A stretch of DNA of 64,000 nt from Bolinopsis microptera (Eukaryota > Ctenophora > Tentaculata > Lobata > Bolinopsidae), in NCBI RefSeq assembly GCF_026151205.1, contig NC_087077.1:15908983-15972982 (forward strand), given 5' to 3'. Position numbers and translations under genes: made by a program. This document shows positions 1-11,605 of the stretch, one piece after another. Under the pieces are notes generated by a model. That model had not been told where the DNA came from. It saw only the letters and a program-made list of their open reading frames with translations, and did not search any database. Each line of letters begins with the position of its first letter. Position 1 is the stretch's first letter.

Positions 1-1814
1 TTCTTGTCAAAATATTTAAAAGATCTAGGCATAACTGTGTTTTTTTCTGGATAAGACAATGTTTGGTTGTGTCTTTAAACTAATTCCTACATGTTTATGT
101 GCCAACCATCAGCAAAAAGTCACACATGTATCAGCTTGAAATTTAATTTTTTCTAATTGATGAAATAAGTATCGAAATTTCAGTTCTCTTGTTCAGTCAC
201 CATATTGACTTTTAGATTGAAGGTGCCATTAATCAGTTAAAAGAAGGCTTGAACTCTGTACTGCTTACACTCAATTATGTCCCGAGTGCCCAAATTCAGC
301 ATATCAGTCATATAGATAAATGATGTAAAAAGACAAAAATTGTCTATTTCTTGATCCATGGGTGCACTAGTGTTAGTTTAAGCATCTATTTCGAAAAGTA
401 ATGTGTTCATAAAGGGGTCAAAAACAGATAATAGTATGAGAGTGCCACTAATCAGCTGTAGTGACTTCTGCAGCCAACGTGGGAATTACCAATTATTATA
501 AGTCAATATCAGCATTATTAATCATCTCAAACCACCGAATTGTTCATGTTGCAGATACGAATCTTAGTTTAGTTACATCCTGAAAATTTGAAGAGCATAT
601 GTGTCCTGAAAATCAGTAAAAAGTGACTTATTTTACAGAAATAGTCATTCTTACTGCTAAATGGCACTCTTTTTAGTTCAGAATATTGTTTGAGGGAGCG
701 GTGTGCCTTTTTCGTTTAATGTGGCACAATTTTGTTGCACTGTGTGCCATTATTCAGCTTAAAATGACTTCTTTTTCTATGCATATACCAATGGTAAATC
801 ACATAAAATTTGTGCTTTGTAAGCAGTGTTGTGATAACCTGCTATAACTAACTTAAAACTGGCACAATGAACTTCAAACATCAATAGTATGTACCAAATT
901 TCCATGATGAACATAATATTGTTGTCAGAAATCTACTTTATCGTGCCAATAATCAGCAAAAAGTCATTTCTATGAAGATTTTAAGCTAAAAATATTATTT
1001 ATAAAATGACTTTTTGCTGAATTAGAACACACAATATCGTTAGATTTTGTAAAGAATCATCTTGATGAACCTGCCTATGCTGTCAGACAACAATTGTATA
1101 GTGCCAATATTCAGCAAAGAGTCATTTCTTTTGAATTTTTAATCGTGATGAATTTGACCTAAAAATGACTTTTTACTGAAAACTGACACACTCTTAATTT
1201 AATTTTCGAACAGAATGCTGTTGAGCAGACTTAATCTCGACAGTATGATTGAAAAACGTTATAATTTGTTGCTGTCTAGCTACTGCAATGTAAAAAAATC
1301 AATTGTAATTTTGTGAGTGAATTTTTACTGAATACAGGCACACAATAGGTTTTTCCTAGGTTACATTATTACAGACCAACGTTTATTGAAAGTTGTTACA
1401 GTTCATTCACAAGCTGATCAAAAGTATGGGCCTTGTACAACCCAATCAACCAACTAGAAATTTTTCCAAACAAATGACTTTTTGCTTATTTTGAGCACAG
1501 TTCAAGTATTCCTACCAAAATCCAAATATTCTTTGAATAATTCTGAGACATAATCTGAATTTTGAACAGAAAAGTCGCAAAATTCAGTTTTTTATGGGCG
1601 TTTTCAACATTATAGTCCAAAATGCTGAAAACTGGCACTGCCTTGGTACTATATTATGACATATTAACTAAGTAATGGATTTTCCTTACAGGGGCAGTTA
1701 AGATTGAAGGCATATCTGTGCTACACTTTCTAGTAACTAGTCATTTCACTTACACTGTCAAAAGTGTAATGGCACTCAAAGTCATTTTCACCACACTTAA
1801 AAAAAAACGTGTCC
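1..1814. mobile_element. Motif-array DNA element E1, right part (left end outside window)
   Basis: No gene is seen. A motif of about 27 bases recurs at irregular spacing, in the form GTGCCAATAATCAGCAAAAA followed by GTCATTT. Copies or near copies start near 99, 222, 287, 441, 608, 747, 944 and 1101, and reversed copies (AATGACTTTTTGCTGA-type, ending in CACA) lie near 1000, 1160, 1318 and 1472. The stretch ends at 1814 with AACGTGTCC, the same terminus as the elements at 26298-27898 and 48297-51149. The left terminus would lie upstream of this window. No transposase-like ORF is present, so it looks non-autonomous. Confidence 0.65.
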
Positions 1815-1939
1815 ATATATTATAATTAATTTGAAAAAAGGCTCAGCTCAAAATAATTCAGATTAATGGAAATATTTTCTTTACCAAGGCCGGTATAGTT
1901 CTACCATGTTACCAATATCTAAAGAATAATATTTATAGA

Positions 1940-3198
1940 ATGTTGGAGCTATTTTCTATCTTTACCAAGGGTGGTATTGTGCTATTCTGTTTCCAAGGGG
2001 CCTGTACCCAGCTCATATCCTCAACTCATGCAGTTAATGAGTCCATCAAAAACATCCTTATACAGGTACGGAGTACGTTTACAAATCTTTCCATTAAAAA
2101 CTGTGTTTTGTTCAAAACTGTTTAAAATTACAAGTAGTTCAGATAAGGTCAGATTAAATAACAAATGAACGCAAATAGCTTGTAATACTAAGTACTTTAA
2201 AATAATAAAACTTGCTCATATTTAAATTTTAACATCTTGACTGAATAAATATTATTTTCTTGAATAAACGTCCAAGGCGATAATATAACAATGTGTCGTT
2301 GTGTTCAGGGCAGCCCCAGCAACCAACATAACCACAAGAACCTAACAATCCAGCTGAAACTGGATAACGAGTTTGAACTTGTGTTTGCCGTTGTTGTTCA
2401 GAAGATGCTCCAACTCTCTTATCTTGGTGAGTCCCATTTTGTTAACCTTGTCACGTGTTACTCTGTAAGGTTTGGGGATTGTCTTCAAGTTCCATTATAC
2501 CTCCGCTTTGATCTGGGTTAAGGAAATTTCCACAAACAAATTGTGATAGTAGTACTGCATTTACTATGTAATAAAAACCTAATCATATCTAACTAACTAA
2601 AAATATGATGATATTTCAGACAAACTGATCGACTCTATCCATCTGGAGTTCAGAGATAAGTATAAGAACGAGCTGAGAGACGGCACCCTGTGGCTCAACG
2701 GCTGTAACTTCGACTCTGGTGATTATTATTAATAACTCTTGTTATTTATAGATTCTGGTGGGCCGGTGAGGCATATGTTTTGGCACGTGACAGGAACAAT
2801 CCAAATACCAATCAGCTTCCACTATTGACAGGATCACTGAAAAATATGCCTCCCCCGGCCCCCAGCAGTATCCACATTGTGGTGGTTCCAGCACCTTGGT
2901 GCTATGTAGAAACAATGTGCTACTCAGATTAACAGAAGAGTTGTTACAGTCAAGCGACTTATTAATATTCAATCGTGTTTCTAACTTTCAATTCCAAACT
3001 GTAGTCACTTTCGTAGATTGACTTGATAACTATGGTATGCAAATTTGAAACCTATTTTTGTCAGATTTCAGTGGGATCCTAAGCAAGATAGAGGGGGAAC
3101 ATAGAGTAGAGAAGTCAGCTCCACGTGCTATGAAGCAGTTCACTCAGTCAAAGAAGTTCGAAAAGACAGCAACTGCCAACAAAGCCATGTTTGAACAG
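1940..3198 (+). CDS. SRPRA: SRP receptor subunit alpha, N-terminal exons only (partial)
   Basis: Four exons, 1940-2065, 2309-2426, 2620-2718 and 3065-3198, splice in frame (GT...AG throughout) into 159 residues. They match the N-terminal SRX/longin-like part of the SRP receptor alpha subunit, which docks ribosome-SRP complexes at the ER and binds the beta subunit. Visible landmarks are the start MLELFSIFTKGGIVLFCFQG, then LKLDNEFELVFAVV, KMLQLSYLDKLID, FRDKYKNEL and SAPRAMKQF. The ATG at 1940 coincides with the conserved family start. The metazoan protein is over 600 residues with a C-terminal NG GTPase domain; I find no GTPase exons downstream. A PPT2-like exon of another gene follows within 330 bases. 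Either this is a truncated duplicate, or the remaining exons are displaced or missed. Identity is confident; function is doubtful. Confidence 0.85.
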
Positions 3199-3529
3199 GT
3201 ATGCAGAATTTAAGTTATATTTTCAATTTACTTTAAAAATTAATCCCGACAATATAACTTATACTTATTTATTATATATAATACCCAAGCTGTACTCTAG
3301 ATTTTTATAAGAATCTCTGGGCTCGAGTAACACGTTATCTCTCCTGTCTGGTATACAGCTGTTCTATTGTGTTCGATAAACATTTCAGGCCTATGTTTGA
3401 TAAACTTGTAGTCTTTAGTCTGAACTATTGTCCTAAACCTGTGATAATATTATTCACACTTTTGTGCCAAACATCTGTTTGTGAGCTGTATTACTATAAG
3501 TCACAACTTTTTTCCAGAAAATTTCAAAA
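3199..3529. other. Intergenic or intron sequence after the SRPRA exons
   Basis: AT-rich sequence with no recognised exon. It ends in a plausible 3' splice site (pyrimidine run and CAG at 3515-3517) just before the ATG of the PPT2-like exon. Confidence 0.4.
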
Positions 3530-3890
3530 ATGTTTCGTTCATTGTTTTTCGCAATCGTCTTAGGCCAGGTCCTTGGTTCAAAAGTCGGTATACTACACAT
3601 GCATGGAGTATTGGAAGCTACAAGCAGCATTTTGGATTCAAACAGTTCATTGAAAGAGAGACTGGGATACCAGTGCGTCTGATCAACGCTTTTAACCATA
3701 TTTCCAGCATTACCCCCATCAAATACCAAGCAGAGGACATATTGAAGGATGTAAAAGAAATCGCGTCCCAATACGACCAGATCATTGCAGTGGGCTATTC
3801 ACAGGGAGGTATTATTTGGCGCACCATGATAGAAATGTGGGAGGATCACAATGTGGTCCTCTTCATATCTCTAGCATCTCCTCAACACTA
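3530..3890 (+). pseudogene. PPT2: PPT2-like palmitoyl-protein thioesterase, frameshifted and truncated
   Basis: From the ATG at 3530 one frame gives a signal-peptide-like start (MFRSLFFAIVLGQVLGS) and the family HG motif (ILHMHGVL), but it stops at 3680-3682. A second frame, one base off, carries the rest of the fold: IPVRLINAFNH, then the nucleophile elbow GYSQGG, then EDHNVVLFISLASPQ, which is close to PPT2. The two frames must join near 3635-3650, so a single-base frameshift is present. The coding match ends abruptly at about 3886, where a dispersed repeat (R1, 3886-4156) begins; the catalytic Asp and His regions are missing. PPT2 is a lysosomal thioesterase that removes acyl groups. Here it is a dead 5' fragment, unless the shift is a sequencing error and further exons lie elsewhere. 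Confidence 0.75.
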
Positions 3891-4156
3891 AAACCAATTA
3901 TTACCTATTTAACTTCGCATTTTTGGACACCACTTGGGTACAAATTTTGGGCTCTGAAACTCCTTTTCTTGGCTATTTTTTATTTTTTCATGCTGATTTT
4001 GGATGGCCATTAAGAGCATTTGACCCAGTCAAAAAAGTTTCAGTTTGTTATATCTTTTACGGTTTTTGCAGGAAATTTCGCGTTAAAGTTGATGCCGTGT
4101 GTCCGTAAAATGGCATGATCAAATCTTAATCATCTCGTTTATATATAGTATGAGGG
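3886..4156 (-). repeat. Dispersed repeat R1, copy 1
   Basis: This stretch matches the reverse complement of 62930-63240. Shared landmarks are TTATTACCTATTT, a GGGTAC..AAATTTTGGG block, TTTGACCCAGTCAAAAA, the TTTTTGCAG..TTCGCG block and a terminal TCTCGTTTATATATAGTA. A third partial copy is at 26151-26275. Its left edge coincides with the break in the PPT2-like exon, so it probably inserted there. Confidence 0.7.
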
Positions 4157-5097
4157 TTACACATGTTCGTCGAGGAAATACCCTGCCTTCTTACTGTCAG
4201 GTAGCACCCACCTGACAACCACACACTTAGGTCAAGACCCAAATTTTTAACATTTTAACCCCAAAGTTCGGAATGACTGACTTTACTACTAGTGTAATGT
4301 GCTTGCGAGGAAGGAAAACTTAAAAGTGCGCTCGCGCTATTAGCCAATCAGCCTAAACCACGCCGCTTGATTGGGACCGTAAAAGATTTTGACTGCAAAA
4401 TTATTTTCACACATTTATCACTGGCTGTTCACACAATCACCAATTATATTCCTCTAGGCTTGTATTCCAAGTCCATTCACTGTGAGTAAAGAAGAAATGT
4501 GTGAGAAGGTATAAATAAAAATAAATGTATATTTTTTGAATTTTTAAATTTAATTGAGAATGAACTTATAAAGAAATTTTTAATTAGCATGTATAGTTTA
4601 AGATATTATAGCATATTATTACCCATGATACAAAGGCCAATAATCTTTCGCAAGCTCTGTAATTTCCACCTTGAAGCCACATTCATTTTTTATCCTTACC
4701 ACACAATTTAAACTAAAGCATGTTTTAGTGTAGACTTTTTGTCACAACAAGATGCAAAACTATAGTAACAACTATAAACAGAACCCCTAAGGTCTACTAA
4801 CAAATTTCTTCTAGCTCCTAAAATGAGGCTTGTTCTAAAACTAACTGAAATAGCGTTCGGTGTTTGCACAAGCTTTCAGGCAACGCGCACCATTCCTTGC
4901 CCCGTTAGTTACCTGTCTTCCAAAAACCCAAACTAGCAGTCAAGGACAAAAAAAAAAGTCATACACCAAATGGGGCATTTATTTTATGAATTGTTTTACA
5001 TCTTGTTCTTCTGTAATAAATGTGCTTAAAAATTAAAATTTCTTGTATCATTGAATTTCTTGTTTCTTTGATTGTGATTGTTCGCTTGGCAAAAATC
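4157..5097. other. No gene seen
   Basis: AT-rich sequence with short ORFs only. I recognise no exon, RNA gene or clear repeat structure in it. Confidence 0.4.
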
Positions 5098-5430
5098 CGT
5101 TTTTTCAGCACATTTCCGAAAATAGTTTTTAGGGTCTATGTTTGCTTTATAAGTTGTATCTAAATGTGGCATTTGTAATTTTAATGTATCAGAATAGTCT
5201 CTACGACCTACCTAGGCGAAAATGCCAAAATTCACGGAAATTATGAACTGCTTCAAGCCACACAAAACTGTTTTTTCGGCCATATTTCCGAAACGAAGCA
5301 TTTTAAGGTATAAGTTGCTTCATAAGTTGTATATAAAAAGTGGGTATTAGGCACATACTTTGAATGTAGCGGGAATAGTCTTAAGACCTTCCTGGGCTGA
5401 AATACAAAAATTCGAGTGACCGCGGAAACC
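5098..5430. repeat. Imperfect tandem duplication, unit about 175 bp
   Basis: Two diverged copies, roughly 5098-5260 and 5270-5430. Each starts TTTTTTC.GC.CAT.TTTCCGAAA and contains TAAGTTGTAT, GAATAGTCT..A.GACCT.CCT.GGC and AAAATTC near the end. There is no coding signal. Confidence 0.6.
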
Positions 5431-6049
5431 TGAAAAAGGGCGTGGCCCGTATAGGGGTTGTTCCGCAAACTAAAAATGCCACCTTATTAAAAATCCTTTA
5501 GTTTAGGCTTTCAAATAGTGATTCTTGAAGTCAAATTGTTCTAACAAACTAATCAACTCCATTACATACCTCCCTAACTTATACCATTTATAAAGAGTGT
5601 TCTGCTTCAAAAACGGGCAACTGCAGATATGACGAATTCCTGCCGCATCAATTTGTCCCCTTATCATGAGACAGTGCTCGATTTTGGGGTCAAAACTGCC
5701 GAAGGCAGAGAGTATTGAACTGTAAACGAATTGATCTAACTTATCCTAGGAAAAGATCAGCTTTTTTGTTGGTCCGATTAGACTGAAGACGATGTATATC
5801 ATGAAGTGCTAAAGTTGAATAAGTTCATCTACTGTGTCATACTATAAAATCGATAGCATAATGATTTGGCTAAACATAAATCTTGATATGAATATAAGAA
5901 CGGGGAACGAAAGTATTAATTTTAATACCCGTGTTATTAATATTTTATTATTGATTGTTTATTTTAACTATTTGATACGATCTGATACTCCTAAATTGCC
6001 CTAGACATTATTATTAAATGTAAACTATAAGTCACAAACTGTTATCTGG
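5431..6049. other. No gene seen
   Basis: AT-rich spacer between the tandem repeat and the LINE tail. No exon is recognised. Confidence 0.35.
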
Positions 6050-6217
6050 TTTAAATCCCGTGGCCGCAAAATTTGTTCTTCCTTACATTCGGAGGATATT
6101 CGGTCTCAGTACGGCGTTGCCAATTACTGGAACAAAAGTACCAAGTTCGGTTTAAAAGAAGCCAGTTCAGCAGACGCATTCAAAGCTCGACTTCAATGTT
6201 ATAAAATGTGGAACTGA
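6050..6217 (+). pseudogene. Non-LTR retrotransposon reverse-transcriptase C-terminal tail
   Basis: An open frame of about 55 codons ending at TGA 6215-6217 reads SRGRKICSSLHSEDIRSQYG, then VANYWNKSTKFGLKEASSAD, then AFKARLQCYK. The 'W N . . . . . . . . A . S . . . F K . R L' pattern is the usual C-terminal tail of LINE reverse transcriptases. No upstream RT palm domain is seen, so this is a 5'-truncated copy, as LINE insertions often are. Confidence 0.6.
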
Positions 6218-8117
6218 TAGCGAGGTGGAGCGGCATCGTCAATGGGTCACTTTGGATCTCAGCGAAACTTGATGTCCAACATAAATACATGAGAGCATGA
6301 TTACATCATGCATATTTCATGTCTAAAAATAACTTATTGAATGCTAATACCGCCCCCATGAGGAATCAATGAAATTTGTTTCATAAATTCAGAACTACAT
6401 GTTAACGTCCTTCATAATTAATCATTACATGTTTCGGATAGGAACATTTTTCTTTTTAGAAAAATATTGTCGAAACTGCAATAGCGTAGAGTGCCAGTTG
6501 GGTTTCAAGTTTTGTCGAGATGGTATGTGGGCCATAATCCTATTATTATGTAAACGGGTTCTCAATAAGAGGTCTCGACTGCCTAGGCGTCAAACTTGGC
6601 AGTCGGTAGTTATCCTCTGGCCCGGGAAAGCTGACCCTAGGGACCAGAGGGTAAAGGTGTTTGTAGAGACTAAGTGTTAGCTACAAATCTTTCGAGGTTT
6701 TCGTTTTTACAAGAGACAGGCTCTTGTACGCAAGGGAATAAAACGGAGAAACACTCACAAATTATACAAACAAATATTATAGAACTAGCAAAAAAAGAAA
6801 TTACACAATCCTACACTACTACAAATGTATAATACATAATAACAACAGTAAAACACTATAAACAAATAGCTGTATACTCCAGAAACGGGCTTGCAGGCAA
6901 GGGACAGAACACAGGGACTGGTACAGAGTGTTTGTATAAACAGTGATTCAGCAAGTTACCCATTGGGTATTGACTGCATCTGACCACAAAATACCAAATC
7001 AATACAATAAATAAACAAATATTTAAAAACAAACATCTGTTTCTACAAGATCAGGGCTGCCAGAGCAAGAGAAGAAAAATAAGAGAAAAACTCCAAACAT
7101 GTATCCCCTCTAGTCCAGTAAATAAACATAATTACTTGTACAACAAACTGTATAGATATAAAAAACATAACACTACACAGTCTACCCAAATATACGGGTT
7201 TAAAAAATTGTATAAACAAAGAGGGACCGGGGCTTGCATTAGCAAGGGAAGAGATATAGAGGACCAGGTAAAAAGTGTTTATTCCGTAACCAGTGGAAGA
7301 ATAAAACTAAAAATAGAGTAGACTCTAAAGTGTATTATACTCACAAAAATATCATATGTCTAAGGGGGAAAACCATCTGAAAATTCAGGCAGATCCAAGC
7401 AGAGCTGTCTTCTGGAGATTAGAGATGCTCAGATTGCAGTGGACTGCGTCGAGGTGTTTACGAAAGTTATGGTGGATAGTTTTCCTAATGCGCCTATCAC
7501 CCACAGGGGACGATGTGACCTTTCGGTAAAATTCCAGTTCTTCTTAATTTCTCCTTTTTAGGTCTTTGATATTTCAGTATCTTTTCTTGTTCTCAATCCA
7601 GGAAGCCGGGTTATCTCCTGGGACTGCAAACGTCAATGATGGTTGCTGCGTTGGTTACCTTGTCTACCAGGAGGGAGGATCCGGTCTGCAGTGTTCGATA
7701 AGTGGCTCCGACTGGGACTTGAAGTCCCACAAATCTTGCCTTTTTCGTTCTCCAGACACCTTCTCTGCCCGGGTGTTCGTACCACCTTTTTACTGCGTGG
7801 GGAAGCCGTTATTCCTACGCACAGATCCAGTGGCCATGCGGCAGTACTTTGTCATGCCGACATTATTTTCTGTCTGTGTAAAGTTTTTGGGCACCCCATT
7901 CAGTTATGTGGTAGAAATTGCTCTAATGATTTCTGCAGAGTCAGCAGAGGGGAGAAGAGCCACGGTGTTTTGTCAATCCTGTGCTTCCATATTCGTCCTA
8001 CCTTTTCCCAAAATTTTTCCCGGGTACAAAAGGTCCATTTTTTGAGGTACCGGGGCTTTTGGAGGTATGGTAGGTACTTTAAAAGTCGCGTATAGTACAT
8101 AGTAATTTGACGAAATT
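6218..8117. other. Unassigned region with weak ORFs
   Basis: Contains overlapping ORFs at 7566-8045 (159 codons) and 7643-8095 (150 codons) in different frames. Neither shows a recognisable domain. The region is less AT-rich than its surroundings, which may hint at an old mobile sequence, but nothing specific supports a gene. Confidence 0.3.
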
Positions 8118-8193
8118 TACCTGGGGACCTCAGGCTATCATGTTCAAAAACAAATAGAGATTCGGCGAATGACAGGCTGAGCGCGGCCCAGTA
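8118..8193 (+). repeat. Dispersed repeat R2, copy 1
   Basis: ACCTGGGGACCTCAGGCTAT ... GACAGGCTGAGCGCGGCCCA. Near-identical blocks occur at 43020-43095 and 62242-62321, all in the same orientation. Confidence 0.65.
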
Positions 8194-8221
8194 AGACGAA
8201 ATTCGTTGATTTTTATTGCAT

Positions 8222-8880
8222 AATTTTGTAGGTTTATAACCTACCAGGACGCGCGCCGAGTTGGACTCTTCAACGGTCTTGCTCTAACCAGAGCCCTCTC
8301 GCTTGCAGTAGCGCGCAACCGCCGAAGTACGCATACGTATACACATGGCTATGTGAATCAACGGTCCAATATTGAATATATGGAACAGATATTTTACGAG
8401 TATCACCCGTTAAATCTCAAGTTCTTAAACATGAATCATAATGAAAATTTGTCAGAACCTTTCAATAATTAATAATACTTAACTACTGCAAACCTTATTT
8501 AGTTGGGAGAGATTGGCCTTGATTAAAAGGTCTAAAATGACAAAATAGGTATAAATTCGTTGATAGCTCAAATTATGACCATGATCGAAATTGCTCAAAC
8601 TAATTTAGGTTTAGTAAAACATAAATTGTAAATCTTTACGTAAGCTGACGTGACCTTGTAGATTTATAACAGCTACCAGGACGCGCGCCGAGTTGGACTC
8701 GTCGACAATATATAAAACAGATATTTTACTTGACGGATGTTACTCGTCTAAATTTCTTCGAAGTAGCGCGCGCCGCTTTCTTCTCGAAATGGCCCAACGG
8801 CAAGTGTTACGAAGTAGCGCGCGCCGGGCCAGATCATTAACAATGGTCAACTATTTTACGAGAATCACCCGTTAAACGTG
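8222..8880. repeat. Dispersed repeat R3 with internal duplication
   Basis: Two direct copies, at 8228 and 8652, of a block containing ACCAGGACGCGCGCCGAGTT. Each is followed by TATTTTACGAG.ATCACCCGTTAAA. The same block forms the inverted termini of the element at 62633-63402, so this looks like a partial or rearranged copy of that element. Confidence 0.55.
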
Positions 8881-9684
8881 ACCAAATTTCAACAAAATTT
8901 TTATATGTAAAATTGACATGGGCTGAGCACCGTCCAGTCATATGCGCGGTGTTCATATTTTATTAAGCTTTTGTACAGCAATTAGAAGAGAAACGGAAAA
9001 AATCTTAAAACTAGCAAGCTATGCACAGTTAATGTAATATATTTTTTAATGCCATGCTAGTAGTTTACAGTTTATTATTTTATGCATGCATCAAACACTA
9101 CACTTATCGAAAGCTGGGACGGTAGAAGCCATGTACATTGTATAGTACCTTTGGAGGACTCTGACGCGCCGCGCAAACTAGCATTCTTGCTTCGCATCGT
9201 CGATCGTTTCTCTGCTTGGCTATTTTTACTACTTAAAGGGTTTTTATAAATAATAAAATTTAATCAGATTTTTATCGAATTTTTATATATGATAGGATCA
9301 TTGTTATGTGTATATTGTTTGAATTTTATCAACAAAAAAAATGTACATTGTACCTCGAATAAGTAGGTACAGTAAGTACAGTTTGCCATCTGCAAAGCAA
9401 CAACTCTCAAATATAAAACAAGGCGGTGGTATAAGACCCAACGTATGGGTACTGACTTTTGGCCCCCCCTCTATATATATAAAAAATGTATTGTTTATTG
9501 AATTTTAAATTATGAATTTAAGTTTATATTTCATGCAAAATGACTGATGTTCGAATGACCAAAATATTGCATATTATTCGCTCAAATCACAAATATCAAA
9601 AATAATATGGCTCAATTGTATTATTCATCAAAATAGGAAACAAAAATGTTGGTGTAAATGTTGGTGTTTATTATATTATGTTAA
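8881..9684. other. No gene seen
   Basis: AT-rich 3' flank of MMP-A on its strand. Near 9460 is a GACTTTTGGCCC block resembling the ends near 14270 and 52260, possibly the terminus of a small DNA element. Confidence 0.35.
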
Positions 9685-9807
9685 CTACCAGTCTATAGGA
9701 CACCATCCAGCGATTTTGAAATGGTCTGGGACTTTATTCCATGTACGCGTAGCATTTACGCCTTCGGTGATGTGATTTGGGAACGGTTCTTCTTGATACA
9801 CGACGTC

Positions 9808-11605
9808 CTGAAACAAAGCATAAAAAATACAGTGACGTACTAGCATCAGCGGCTACAATTGACAATATAGCCTCCAGGCCCAGGTAAATAAGATGCTATC
9901 AACCTAAAAATTGAAAAAGTGTGTTTTTAGAGCAAAACGCGCAGTTATGCTAGCATTCAAGCGACGATTTGGCGCCCCCTAAGATGGCGCCCCCCACACA
10001 TTGGGGTCAGCGGCGCGGGCCCTTTGTTACACCACTGAACCACCTTTGGAAATATCTTCTAGAGGGTCTAAATATAACTAACTGCCCATCTAAAACATTT
10101 CTAAACACCAAACCAGGCTTCACCATTAATGCTCAATTAATGCTCTACAATCTAAATATGACAGACAACTATGGTGCAGTTACAACTTTGATGCAAATGA
10201 ATTATCATTGAAATAGGTTAATTAACTAAACTTAATCATATGAGTAAACCACGGTGTTATTGCAAAGAACCATGACAAGGGTATCAGACCTATATATTAA
10301 TCTAAGAGACGAAACAAAACGAATCATCATACAACAAATTTAAAATCCTGCGGCACAGGATCCTGTTGTTTTCCTACTCTGCCTCTCCCAAACCCCTCTC
10401 CTTCCCCTTTCTTCAGGTTTATTCTTCAATTTTTTAAATTAGATAGCAGATATATTTTCTTTCGAATTAGTAATGGCATTATACATTATTTGGTATCGTA
10501 TGTATGTTGTGTTTAGTGTTTGCTAACTAGGTATGTGCTGTATATTTTGAAGAATTTTGAGGCTCACGACGTCTCGTCCCATGGGTTGAGTTGTAAGCTG
10601 AGTATATGTTCAAATCGCCTTACTTCGTATGGTGAAACATCGACAGGTTTGCCTTGACCTTTCGGACGAGTGTTTGCCCACCGGGGATCAAAAAATATGA
10701 TCACCATGAACATTACTTTGACACGTGAACTTATCAAACGACTGTAATGATTCCATTAAATTTTCTTAGTATATTTAGCTAGTTTATAGTAGATACACAC
10801 GATCACAGAATAGAAGAGCACAATTGGGCTCTTTGTTCTGCGACCGTGTTTCCTCGGTGGGCCGACAGGTTTTTGTTGTGTAGTAGTGCTGGGGAAAAAA
10901 CACGCTTTAAATATCAATGAATGTAAATATTGTTAATTGACATTAGTGCCACAGTTTATGTGGTAAAAACAAATTTATGGTCAAACATTATATATCGTAG
11001 AAGGGCATGATTTACCCACATCACTAAGCATCTGGATGGATAATTAGCACACAAGGATAAACTGACCTTTAAACATGACCACCAGCTATACCACGTAATC
11101 ATAGCTCCAAAATAAATAAATTGCTCTACATAGAAACATCTGGCCTGATCTTATCACATTGTGGTCCCCTGGGGTTCGGTAAAGCCCTTACAGGCAACTG
11201 GGTCCTTTTACCAGCCACAATAAAACTAGTCATGCCAGTACTGTCATAAACTGTAACCAACTATTTAAAAATAAGATATCTTTTGCTAGAATTTTACATT
11301 TTAAGCCATAGAGCAATCTTCTCAATTTTAAAATTTAAAAATAACATTTTACCCTAACTATGATGTGGTGGCATTTCATACTTAACTAAAATTCAACTTT
11401 GAAAGTCAATAGATTATTAGTCACAATGAAATTATAGTTTAAGACATCCATTTTGCATTGTGTTTCCAATATTAGAATTTATGATATGTATTGATTGAAT
11501 AATTGGTAATAAATTTAACTTTTGTTTTATTAACTTTTGTTTTATTAATGAAACAAGACTATTTTCCAGAAAAACATTAAAAGTGAAGCTTAAAGTTGAA
11601 CTCAC
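9808..11605. other. Last intron of MMP-A
   Basis: A 1.8-kb intron, AT-rich with scattered short ORFs. No nested gene or defined mobile element is recognised. Confidence 0.5.

Noticed and set aside
7566-8095. Two overlapping ORFs of 150-159 codons
   Set aside because: Different frames, no domain, no splice context or family pattern; kept only as an unassigned region.
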